Assembly (NCBI RefSeq): GCF_032854445.1
Contig: NC_088307.1
Location: 12,910,017-12,974,016 of the forward strand
Reading direction: 5' to 3'
Length of the DNA stretch: 64,000 nt
Origin: Liolophura sinensis
Lineage: Eukaryota; Mollusca; Polyplacophora; Chitonida; Chitonidae
In this document: one piece after another, positions 45,466 through 55,619 of the stretch
Position numbering within the stretch: the stretch's first letter is position 1
How the letters are laid out: each line of letters starts with the position of its first letter
Notes under the pieces: model-generated
What the model saw: only the letters and a program-made list of their open reading frames with translations
Database searches by the model: none
Told to the model about the DNA's origin: nothing
Position numbers and translations under genes: made by a program

Positions 45466-46300
45466 CCAACCAGCGCTATGATCTCTAGTGCAACCACCAC
45501 TACGATCAACAGTCCAACCAACACAACGATCCCTAGTCCAACCACCACTACGATCAACAGACCAACCACCATAACGATCCCTAGTTCAACCACCACAACC
45601 ATCCCTAGTCCTACCACAATAACGATCCCTAGTCCAACCACGACAACGACCCCTAGTCCAACCACCACAAGGATTCCTAATACAGCCACCACTACGATCA
45701 CCAGACCAACCACCAGTACGATCCCCAGTCCAACACCACAACGATCCCTAGTACAACCACCACAAGGATCACAAGACCAACCACCACAATGATCCCTAGT
45801 ACAACCACCACTACGATCACCAGTCTAACCACCACAAGGATCCCCAGACCAACCACCACAAGGATCCCTAGTCAAACTACCACTACGATCCCTTGTCCAA
45901 CCACCACAACGATCACCAGACCAACCACCACTACGATCACCAGACCAACCACCACAACGATCCTTAGTTCATCCACCACAATGATCCCTAGTCCAACTGC
46001 CAGTACGATCACCAGACCAACCACCACAACGATCCCTAGTCCAACCACCACTACGATCCGCAGTCCAACTGCCACTACGATCCCTAGTCCAACCACCACT
46101 ACGATCCGCAGTCCAACGGCCACTACGATCCCCAGTCCAACCACCACTACGATCCGCAGTCAAACTGCCACTACGATCCTCAGTCGAACTGCCACTTCGA
46201 ACCCCAGTCCAACCACCACTACGGTCCGCAGTCCAACTGTCACTACGATCCCTAGTCCAACCACCACTATATCCACACGCCCAAACCCCACTACGATCTT
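45466..46300 (+). repeat. 24-bp minisatellite (copy 1, about 34 units)
   Basis: Unit CCAACCACCACTACGATCCC plus TAGT, with CACAACG and CACTACG variants. Translated on plus it gives a Thr/Pro/Ile repeat (TTTTIPSP); on minus a Gly/Val or Trp/Asp/Arg repeat. The plus frame 45789-46358 is open for 189 codons and is preceded by a second frame with a phase change near 45740. It could mimic a mucin, but both strands are open in more than one frame, as expected of any stop-free unit whose length is a multiple of 3. Confidence 0.9.
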
Positions 46301-46369
46301 TTATCCGCGAATAAGCGGTTCTACTTTCACTCTGCATATCGAAGATTTCAGTGCTTAGATTAACTTAAA

Positions 46370-46690
46370 ATACCAGTGATTTAGGCATTTACGATAGGCC
46401 TCCTACATACCCGTGATTTAGGTATTTACGTTAGGCCCTCTACATACCGCTGATTTAGGTATTTCCTGTTGCCCCCTACATACCTCTGATTATGGTATTT
46501 ACGGTAGGTCTCCCACATACCTCTGATTTATGTATTTACGGTAGACCTCCTACATACGTCTGATTCAGGTATTTACGGTAGACCCCAGATATACCTCTAG
46601 TTTAGGCATTTCCTGTTGCCCCCCTACATACCTCTGATTCAGGTATTTACGGTAGACCCCCGACATACCTCTGATTTAGGTATTTAGGTA
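46370..46690 (+). repeat. About 37-bp tandem repeat (copy 1)
   Basis: Unit CATACCTCTGATTTAGGTAT then TTACGGTAGACCTCCTA, about 8 units. At its right end TATTTAGGTATTTAGG passes directly into the 28-bp array, which is the junction between the two blocks. Confidence 0.88.
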
Positions 46691-46695
46691 TTTAG

Positions 46696-46920
46696 GTGAT
46701 CACTGATCCCCAGGCTGTTGTAAGTGATCACTGATCCCCAGACTGTTGTATGTGATCACTGATCCCCAGACTGTTGTAAGTGATTACTGATCCCCAGACT
46801 GTTGTATGTGATCACTGATCCCCAGACTGTTGTAAGTGATTACTGATCCCCAGACTGTTGCAAGTGATCACTGATCCCCAGACTGTTGTAAGTGATCACT
46901 GATCACCGTATAGTGTTTTA
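46696..46920 (+). repeat. 28-bp minisatellite (copy 2)
   Basis: About eight units of GTGATCACTGATCCCCAGAC plus TGTTGTAA, the second-block counterpart of 40847-41040. Confidence 0.9.
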
Positions 46921-46996
46921 AGTGATCATTTGTCTGCAGAGTGTTGTAGTCAGACACTTTGATATGCCGTACTATTGCCAGCAAATTATCATCACG

Positions 46997-47222
46997 GCAT
47001 TCTAATAAAGCTAGTATATTATGATTGGAGCCCATCACCACATTCTAATAAAGCTAGTATATTATGTTTGGAGCCCATCACGACATTCTAATAAAGCTAG
47101 TACATTATGATTGGAGCCAATCCCGTCATTCTAATAAAGCTTGTATATTATGATTGGAACCCATCACGACATTCTAATAAAGCTAGTACATTATGATTGG
47201 AGCCCATCACGGCATTCTGCTA
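46997..47222 (+). repeat. 43-bp tandem repeat (copy 2, five units)
   Basis: Same unit as at 41085-41275, with one additional unit near 47163-47205. Confidence 0.88.
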
Positions 47223-47399
47223 GGGCTAACGGATAGTAGTTGGAACAAATCTTCGCTCCACATGACTAACAGATCATAGAACAACCGATGATATTCTTCT
47301 GTGGTTAATGGATAATAACTGAAACATACTGCGACATTTTAAACGGATTGATTGGCTGTGGTTGGAAGACTCCAAAATACCCCTCAGGTAATGTTTCTA

Positions 47400-47485
47400 A
47401 CGCGCGCCGTCGTCATACAAGAGAGATATTCTTGTGTACGACGTAAAACACCGATCATAAAAATAAATAAATAAATCAATAAATG
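47400..47485 (+). mobile_element. SINE family A tail fragment (block 2 copy)
   Basis: Duplicate of 41455-41535, with one more AAAT unit in the tail. Confidence 0.7.
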
Positions 47486-47646
47486 TTTGAAACAGGCTTA
47501 GCGATTTTAGCATAGTAGGTTCGAGCACCATAATGCTCTACACAGAGCAGTAAATTATGGTTGGAAAATACCACACGGTTCTACTTTTACAAGGTCGTTG
47601 TAGTTCATACATACCACGATGCTTTACATAGACCAGTTTTCGAAAA

Positions 47647-48010
47647 TGTATTGCACAGTTGGTAGAGCGTCCGCTTCGGGAGCGGTAGGTCCAGGGTCAA
47701 TCCTGGGTCGAGTCACACCTAAGACTTCAAAAGAGCAAGTTGTAACTTCCTCGCTTGGAATTCAGCATGAAGGGGATAGTGCAGCGAGTGGTTGACCGGT
47801 ATCAGTATAATGGCTCGGGCGGGGCAGCTTACTTGCCTTCGGTAAGTCGTTTCAGTGAAGCAGCACTAGATAAAAGAGCTGTGGAAATCCGTCCTGCAAC
47901 AAGGAGGTACATTACATACACCCTAAGGATTCCTTTGTCGCCATATGACCGAAAAATTGTTCAGCACAACGTTAGAGCCCAAGTACTCACTCACTCACTC
48001 ACCCACTCAC
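47647..48010 (+). mobile_element. SINE family B (block 2 copy)
   Basis: Duplicate of 41698-42050, with a longer (ACTC)n end. Confidence 0.87.
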
Positions 48011-48017
48011 TCCAAAG

Positions 48018-48200
48018 TGTATTAGGTAATACTGGCACTAAGCAAAACTCTGCAGCCAATGCAGTTGCCCAAAGACAAAGTATAACGGCAGCAGTTTTAG
48101 TTCATATTTAATATAATGTTACACAATTTTCATTTGGTTAAGTACAAACTTCAAGACTTGGCTTAAATTTGAAACTGGTATTAAGTCTTAAACCGGTTTT
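48018..48200 (+). repeat. Unclassified interspersed repeat (block 2 copy)
   Basis: Duplicate of 42060-42240. Confidence 0.6.
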
Positions 48201-48809
48201 GAACAACCGGACCCAGTAGATTATGGTTTCAAGGTATCACATTCTAATTAAACTAATACATCATACTACAATCACGCCGCCTTATTCGCCGGGGGCAAGT
48301 ATATTCGAGGGACAACGTACAAACAGGCTAGCTAAGATCTCTGCTTTCATATGAGTTGACACGTAGAAAATGTTTCATATCATTCATGATCTTAAACTTT
48401 CTTCTTTTTGGGTTATCTTAAGGTTATCTATAAAAACATCTATCGGAAATGTTTGCACTTACTTATCTGACACAAATATCGGTTCTCTGCGATCGGATAT
48501 GTGTTCAGGTATACCTGAATGTCATTTCATTTTTACCACATTAAAGAGAAGATGGCGGTGGTTTAATCCAGGCATCTGACATGCACAGCACGGTGGTTTA
48601 CTCTGGTCACATGGTAAGGAAAGGGCATCCAGTGGGGGGGCGACATATTTTTTAATTCCGTTAGATGGCGCTCGAGTGAAGCAGAACTTTTGTTGCGTCA
48701 GAAATGGATTGTAAATTAACGTCTACACCGTTACAATGTATCAGGGAAACGAATGTCTGAAGGCAATAAAATGACGTCAAAGTACTACTGCCGGGCGTTT
48801 GACAGGTCT

Positions 48810-49063
48810 GAAATCCCTTGTACTGCCAAAATCCCATGTACGGCCAAAATCCCATGTAGTGCTGAAATCCCTTGTGCTGCCGAAATCCCTTGTAATACTG
48901 AAATCCTCCATACAGCCCAAAATACCCTATACTGAAGAGATCCCCTGTAGTGCTGAAATCCCCTGTTGTACCGAAATCCCCTGTTGCACCGAAATCCCCT
49001 GTTGTACGGAAATCCCCTGTAGTGCCGAAATCCCCTGTTGTACCGAAATCCCCTGTTCAAGGG
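48810..49063 (+). repeat. 18-bp minisatellite (copy 2)
   Basis: Unit-for-unit match with 42862-43115. Open frames on both strands are kept identically. Confidence 0.9.
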
Positions 49064-49224
49064 AAATAAGATACAGCTATTACAACTAAGAATCAGATCG
49101 CCACAGCTTTTAAACGCTCTCCCGATATTGGCCAATCAGAGTGTTACATTCATGGCAGAATTAAACAAACTTAGTGTGAAAGTGAAAGTATTTCAACACT
49201 TATAGTAGAATGTTATAATGTATT

Positions 49225-49800
49225 CTACATTATATAATCTACTACCCATAGTGGCCTGTGGTGTTGTGTTCCAAGTGTTATCAATCAGCCATGATAATTA
49301 TGTCACGTTATGTTCCAACTATAATTTACTACCCATAGTAGCATGTCGTGTTGTGTTCCAAGTGTTATCTATCAGCTATGGTTATTATATCTCGTTAAGT
49401 TCCAACTATAATTTACTACCCATAGTAGCATGTCGTTTTGTGTTCCAAGTGTTATCTATCAGCTATGGTAATAATGTCACGTTACGTCTACTGCCTATAG
49501 TGGCATGTCGTGTTGTGTTCCAAGTGTTATCTATCAGCTATGGTAATTATGTCCCGTTAAGTTCCAACTATAATTTACTACCCATAGTAGTATGCCGTTT
49601 TGTGTTCCAAGTGTTATCTATCAGCTATGGTAATAATGTCACGTTACGTCTACTGCCTATAGCGGCATGCCGTGTTGTGTTCCAAATGTTATCTGTCACG
49701 TTATGTTCCAACCATCCAAACATAGGTGCATGCAGTTTTGTGTTTCAAGTGTTATCTATCAACTATCATAATAATGTCGTATTATGTTCCCTCTCTTATC
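49225..49800 (+). repeat. 75-87-bp tandem repeat (copy 2, expanded)
   Basis: CTACCCATAG-type phrases at about 49239, 49328, 49415, 49490, 49580 and 49654. About 176 bases longer than in block 1. The 199-codon frame across it is repeat sequence. Confidence 0.87.
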
Positions 49801-50260
49801 TTCTAGGCCAGTCTTGACTAATTTGGAATATGCTGTGTTTTGAAAACGTGATGCATGGGGAGAATCTATGCGTTGAAAAAGACATTCGTCTATCAGTCGT
49901 CAACCAATAAGGACTTTCAAGGTCAATAGAATCGTAAGACCAATTCCCAAACGGCGTGTAACACAAACCACCAAGAACTAAGAAAATATATAAAGTACGA
50001 AACTGTTAAAACTGTCACTTGATGCTATAATTTTTTTAGTGAACGTTGGACCATGTTTTGCACTATCGTCCACGGTATACGCAACCAATACCAATAAATC
50101 AGTCAAGAGGCAAAACGAAAAGGATAAACAGACATTATGGTTATAATCAACGTAATAATTAATAAGTACTATTTATTTGACTGTTGTTTTATGCTATCCT
50201 TAAGCGTATCCTTAAGTCTGAGCGTACCTTTGATCGTGTTTTGCAACGAAGAATATCAAG

Positions 50261-50384
50261 GGCCTATTCCACTAAGCTATTTCTGACTTTAGTCAAAATT
50301 TGAAATAAGATCTTTAAGCTTACAGCTGGGCTTTAGAAATTAAAATTTTGCCCCCTTCATCAATTTTATGTTAAGACAAATATA
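50261..50384. mobile_element. MITE family 2 partial (block 2 copy)
   Basis: Duplicate of 44137-44260. Confidence 0.55.
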
Positions 50385-50404
50385 TAGAAATTGTACAAGA
50401 AACC

Positions 50405-50492
50405 ACCAGTACCAGGTACCAAATTTTACCAGTACCAGGTACCAAAAACTACAAGTACCAGGTACCAACAACTACCAGTACCAGGTACAAAA
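50405..50492 (+). repeat. GGTACC tandem repeat (block 2 copy)
   Basis: Duplicate of 44281-44368. Confidence 0.88.
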
Positions 50493-50497
50493 TAGGT

Positions 50498-50604
50498 CTT
50501 CCAGCAACATGCGGATGGTCGTGGGTTTCCTCCGGACTCTGCCCGGTTTCCACCCACCATAATGCTGGCCGCCGTCGTATAATTGAAATATTCTTAAATA
50601 GTCA
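50498..50604 (+). mobile_element. SINE family A fragment (block 2 copy)
   Basis: Duplicate of 44374-44480. Confidence 0.8.
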
Positions 50605-50646
50605 AAAAGGGCTGTGAACAGTGATAATATCAGAATGTAAAAAATG

Positions 50647-50729
50647 CCTTGCTTGAGAGTGAGGTTGAACTCACATCTGTATTTGTGTTAGTGAGGAAAG
50701 GATACCACGCTAACCTCATGCAAGGCAAC
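50647..50729 (-). other. tRNA-like hairpin (block 2 copy)
   Basis: Duplicate of 44523-44605, with the same paired 7-nt ends. Confidence 0.35.
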
Positions 50730-51589
50730 GACATACGTAACCAATATCAATAAATCAAGCAGAAGGCAAAAATGAAACAATAAAACAGGCTTAATAGTAA
50801 TTAACACCTTTAGAAAAACTCAAATGCATTTTTAATGCCACCGTTTTGTTAACCACGTGATAAGGAATTTTATCAATACTGTATTTTATTATAAAAAAAA
50901 CATTTATGTTATTTCACCTTATTATTTATTATAGGAGTAGGCCTATAGATAGGTAGGTTTGGAACACAAAATGCTGCAGTTGTTTCTAACATCCCCAGCC
51001 CCAACTAAATAGATGTCAAAAAATATTTTTGATAAAAATTAAACGAAGTTAATGATTAATTTGCACGCTCAAACAGACAATAAACAGCACGCTTTTTCGG
51101 TTTTCACTTCATTAGTTCAGTTTTTTCCTGTGAAATTATGCTGATACCATATTGATTTTAGCAACTGGTTTTCGCTATAATGCGGAATAATTGGACGCAA
51201 TTTTTTTGTTACTGAACCATGAACATAAAAAAGTAACAAATGCACGCTAAATTAAACAAATTAAACAAAACAATTGTACCATATGGCACCATTAAGCCAG
51301 TTTGTTCGCTATAAATTTAAAAAAACTTTCAGAAATACAGATCTGTACTCTTCTCAGTTCGCTACCCTGGAACTCCACCCTTTCGAACGTGCTGACTTCA
51401 TATCACTGGTTATTTGTGAACAATAAAAAACGAAAACGACAGAAGGTTTGGATTAAAATCAAACAGATTACACCATTTAAAATGCGATCGCCAACTTGTC
51501 TGGAAACCTTTGATACCCGGGACATGGGCCTTACTCCCTAGACTCCCCTCAATCCCTGACGAGTCCCACAGCCCCCTACAATCTCTAGT

Positions 51590-52425
51590 CCAACCAGCGC
51601 TACGATCTCTAGTGCAACCACCACTACGATCAACAGTCCAACCAACACAACGATCCCTAGTCCAACCACCACTACGATCAACAGACCAACCACCATAACG
51701 ATCCCTAGTTCAACCACCACAACCATCCCTAGTCCTACCACAATAACGATCCCTAGTCCAACCACGACAACGACCCCTAGTCCAACCACCACAAGGATTC
51801 CTAATACAGCCACCACTACGATCACCAGACCAACCACCAGTACGATCCCCAGTCCAACACCACAACGATCCCTAGTACAACCACCACAAGGATCACAAGA
51901 CCAACCACCACAATGATCCCTAGTACAACCACCACTACGATCACCAGTCCAACCACCACAAGGATCCCCAGACCAACCACCACAAGGATCCCTAGTCAAA
52001 CTACCACTACGATCCCTTGTCCAACCACCACAACGATCACCAGACCAACCACCACTACGATCACCAGACCAACCACCACAACGATCCTTAGTTCAACCAC
52101 CACAATGATCCCTAGTCCAACTGCCAGTACGATCACCAGACCAACCACCACAACGATCCCTAGTCCAACCACCACTACGATCCGCAGTCCAACTGCCACT
52201 ACGATCCCTAGTCCAACCACCACTACGATCCGCAGTCCAACGGCCACTACGATCCCCAGTCCAACCACCACTACGATCCGCAGTCCAACTGCCACTACGA
52301 TCCTCAGTCGAACTGCCACTTCGAACCCCAGTCCAACCACCACTACGGTCCGCAGTCCAACTGTCACTACGATCCCTAGTCCAACCACCACTATATCCAC
52401 ACGCCCAAACCCCACTACGATCTTT
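51590..52425 (+). repeat. 24-bp minisatellite (copy 2)
   Basis: Duplicate of 45466-46300 with a few substitutions. The 189-codon plus frame (51913-52482) is preserved. Confidence 0.9.
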
Positions 52426-52489
52426 TATCCGCGAATAAGCGGTTCTACTTTCACTCTGCATATCGAAGATTTCAGTGCTTAGATTAACT

Positions 52490-52895
52490 TAAAATACCAG
52501 TGATTTAGGCATTTATGATAGGCCTCCTACATACCCGTGATTTAGGTATTTACGTTAGGCCCTCTACATACTGCTGATTTAAGTATTTCCTGTTGCCCCC
52601 TACATACCTCTGATTATGGTATTTACGGTAGGTCTCCCACATACCTCTGATTTATGTATTTACGGTAGACCTCCTACATACGTCTGATTCAGGTATTTAC
52701 GGTAGACCCCAGATATACCTCTAGTTTAGGCATTTCCTGTTGCCCCCCTACATACCTCTGATTCAGGTATTTACGGTAGACCCCCGACATACCTCTGATT
52801 TAGGTATTTACGTTACGCCACCTCCATACCCGTGATTTAGGTAGTTACAGTGCCCCGCTTTACACCTCTGATTCAGGTATTTACGCTACAGTTCA
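52490..52895 (+). repeat. 37-bp tandem repeat (copy 2 and its continuation)
   Basis: Matches 46370-46686, then continues with two or three more diverged units (to about 52890) that are absent from block 1. This sequence is therefore the original right flank. Confidence 0.85.
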
Positions 52896-53473
52896 CGTCG
52901 ATGCGCTATATAACAGTAATAACAATGAAAGTCTTCACAGCATAGAGAGTAAACCAGAGTAGTGACAATTGTGTGACAGCTGGCAAATGGACACACGTAA
53001 CCAGTGAAATGCGGACTCCCGTCAATTTACTCCAGTTAGGGTTTCATTCTAACGATTCATGTAAATGCTTAAATAGTACGTGTTACAAACTACACATTCC
53101 ATAGCACCATGGCTTAAGAAGAATTAGGTAAAAAAAAATGCAATGAGTTAAATTACAATTTATTACACGTCACTGATCTAAAACTACTTAAAATGCTGTG
53201 TTAGCAGCACATATAACATACAGTAACATTCAAACAACGGGACCAGGACCTGGGGATACTTAGCCCTATAGCAGGATCCAGGTTTATGCAGAAAATATCA
53301 TTTTGAGACTTACAGCATAGACAGTCAGACCCTAATCTGGCCTCAGAAGGGCATGGCACCTAATTGTCGAATATTTCGATTGTCATACATTTTTAAGGAG
53401 CTCGGTTCCTACGGTTGACCTCCACCACACGTGCACACCACAACACGTAACTAGCCCAAAATTCAGTCTAAGG

Positions 53474-54559
53474 ATGGCTTGTATTTACTGATATGAGTCT
53501 CTCATATCTCGGATTGAGTCTCTCTTCAGTGGGGCGTGCAGTGAAAAGGTAACTGCTAGTACTAACTCTGATATAGTCCAAAATGAAAATTCGAAGACGT
53601 CACCTGGAATTCCTGCTAGTAGTAACCTTGCTCAACCCTCAAGAACAGCAATATCAAGATTTTCAGGAAAACGTAAACTGAATCTGGCCGCCACAAATCC
53701 CAGCATTAAAAGATTGAATTCATTACCCGACATTCAGTCCCTAATTTGTGCTGATCGAGGTGAGGACGAAACCGAGTTATACGAGGGAACTAACTCCAAG
53801 GCTGGAACTGACACTAACTTTCTTACCGAGAGCTTATTGACACCTCAAGTCAGCAAACATCTAAATTGCCTAATCCTGAATGCTGTAGAAACGGCTATAA
53901 AACCACTAATTGAGCTAGTAGCGTCGAGTAAGAATGACATAACAACCCTTGCACGTAAAGTTGACAGTCTACAACTAGAAATTGCTGACAGGGATAAGAC
54001 AATTTGTGAACGTAAGGCTGAAATATCAGATTTAAAATCTGAACTGGCAATCGTGAATTCCCTAGTCAGAAAAAGCTCAGAAGAAAATATGCGACAAAAG
54101 GATGAATTCCAGTCCCTTTTAGACAAAGCCGAACAATGTAGTAGACGAGAGTGTCTGCGGATTTCTGGCCTTTCACTTCAACCAGGTGAAACGACTGATG
54201 ATGCGGTGTGCCGACTTGCAAGTCATCTTAATATTGAAATGTGTAAAAAAGATATCTCGCGATCACATTTTATTGGAAAAAACCAGTCCCAGATAATCGT
54301 TAGGTTTGTTTCGTACCGAACCAACTCTGAACTGATTAGAGCACGTCCATTACTGAAGAGCGCCAATGGTTACACAGGGGTGTATATAAATGAAGATCTC
54401 ACTAAAACTAGATATAAGCTCTTTAAAAGATTACTTCAAAAGAAGAAAGAAGGTGTGATTTTCTCAGCCTGGACACACGACGGAAATGTGTTCTATTGTT
54501 CCCAAGACGGGGGAGTGAAGGTGCAGGTGGCTTCTGAATGGGATCTCGAGAACATTTAA
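53474..54559 (+). pseudogene. LINE ORF1 protein with premature stop
   Basis: An ATG at 53474 opens a frame MACIY that meets TGA at 53489-53491. The same frame is then open to 54559 (about 355 codons), with no other in-frame ATG near the start. The product has a Ser/Thr-rich N-terminus, a coiled coil (the LEIADRDKTICERKAEIS region), then a C-terminal RRM-like part (RRECLRISGL, SHFIGK, QIIVRFVSYRTN, YINEDLTKTRYKLF) typical of invertebrate LINE ORF1 nucleic-acid-binding proteins. ORF1 proteins coat the element RNA in the RNP. The family call is by resemblance. Confidence 0.7.
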
Positions 54560-55619
54560 TTAACCCGGACAAATCACTTTTCCCGTGCAGGATACAGGAG
54601 TGTTCATACTATAATCATTAAAGACAGCCGACCGATGTGCTTTCTGTATAGTAACTCTGACTGTACATGCGTGTCTACTAACACAAAAGTGCGGTCTGCT
54701 GCCGTAACTTACGTAATAGCAGATAATATGTACGCTACTCCAACACAAACTGCTTCTCAATGTCTCTCTCTAAAACACTTGACTTGATCAACAATATTGT
54801 ACTCACAACGAATTGATCTTGGACAAGAGTGAGTTATCTACCCTGGCCGTGTAAATGTACATGTATATATACATATATCCATATATCTGCATAAGTAAGC
54901 CCGAAAAATTAAAAAATTTATCTGATAGTTAAGAATATATAAATGTATATATGCATTTGGCCATGACACATTAAATATTCCAGTTGAATTACCGGATAAA
55001 TTCCAAATTAAACTACAAATATTAGGGAACAATAAATATATGAAGCAGACGGGGAAAATGACGTCATTATGTTTGTGTACCAAGCTACAGGGTACCAAAA
55101 GTGAAAAGTCACGGTTAACAAAACGTACAATCTATTTATATTGTCTTTGACCATTTTTCAGTATCCTTCCAGTGAGCCCAAATCGTTCTTTATCCGATAA
55201 GTAGATAAATAATTACCATTCAAAACTGTACGGAAGATTGGCCCTCATTTCTGATTAATAGTTGTCTCCTTTAGGCAAATCCCAATTCTCAATATATGAG
55301 TTGAAAATACTCACCTTAGTGATAATATTTGTAAACAAACTCTCATTGTTAATAACTTCCTCATGATACTTTATTGTGCCAGTAACCCACCTCTCCCTAT
55401 ACGCTTCTGTCTGGGACTAGTGCTTCTGAGGACGTACTATGTACGCACCTTTACACCTCATATTTTTTGTGATTTATTTTGAAATTTTTACTTGTATGTA
55501 CTGGACTATGTTACACGTGATCTTACGGAAAACTACATGCATAATAAACAAAAATTCGAGCTGTTATAAAGTGAGTACGATGATAACCAGGCTAGAACAT
55601 GTGCTTCTTTCTTTCTTAA
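54560..55619. other. Inter-ORF region of the LINE
   Basis: About 1060 AT-rich bases between ORF1 and ORF2, without a recognisable gene. Includes TATATATACATATATCCATATAT-type sequence near 54860. It may be element sequence or contain a later insertion. Confidence 0.5.

Larger units (their letters stand above)
40847..46686 (+). repeat. Compound repeat block, tandem copy 1 (about 5.8 kb)
   Basis: Matches 46696-52810 nearly base for base. Offsets between matching landmarks are 5950 (SINE B body), 5948 (18-bp array) and 6124 (from the GGTACC array to the end). The offset changes only where minisatellites gained or lost units. Contents in order: 28-bp array, 43-bp array, SINE A tail, SINE B, 18-bp array, 75-87-bp array, MITE 2 fragment, GGTACC array, SINE A fragment, tRNA-like hairpin, 24-bp array, 37-bp array. 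Confidence 0.93.
46696..52810 (+). repeat. Compound repeat block, tandem copy 2 (about 6.1 kb)
   Basis: Repeats block 1 in the same order and orientation. Differences seen are scattered substitutions (for example CAGCGAGTGG at 47782 against CAGCGACTGG), short indels (CTTCGCTCC against CTTGGCGCTCC) and unit-number changes: one extra 43-bp unit, about 176 extra bases in the 75-87-bp array, and more 28-bp units. Confidence 0.93.

Noticed and set aside
45969-46337. Trp/Asp/Arg/Ser repeat protein on the minus strand of the 24-bp array
   Set aside because: It is the complement of a stop-free minisatellite; no start context, splice sites or independent support.
47755-48111. MKGIVQRxxDRYQYNGSG-type proteins (also at 4292, 5925 and 41805)
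   Set aside because: All are translations of the body of SINE family B, and occur wherever that element lands.
49218-49817. 199-codon plus-strand open frame
   Set aside because: It consists of 75-87-bp tandem repeat units; the matching block 1 copy is broken and much shorter.
53714-54559. ORF1 starting at position 53714
   Set aside because: The codon there is TTG, not ATG; the frame is open upstream back to a TGA at 53489 and an ATG at 53474, so the natural start is further 5'.
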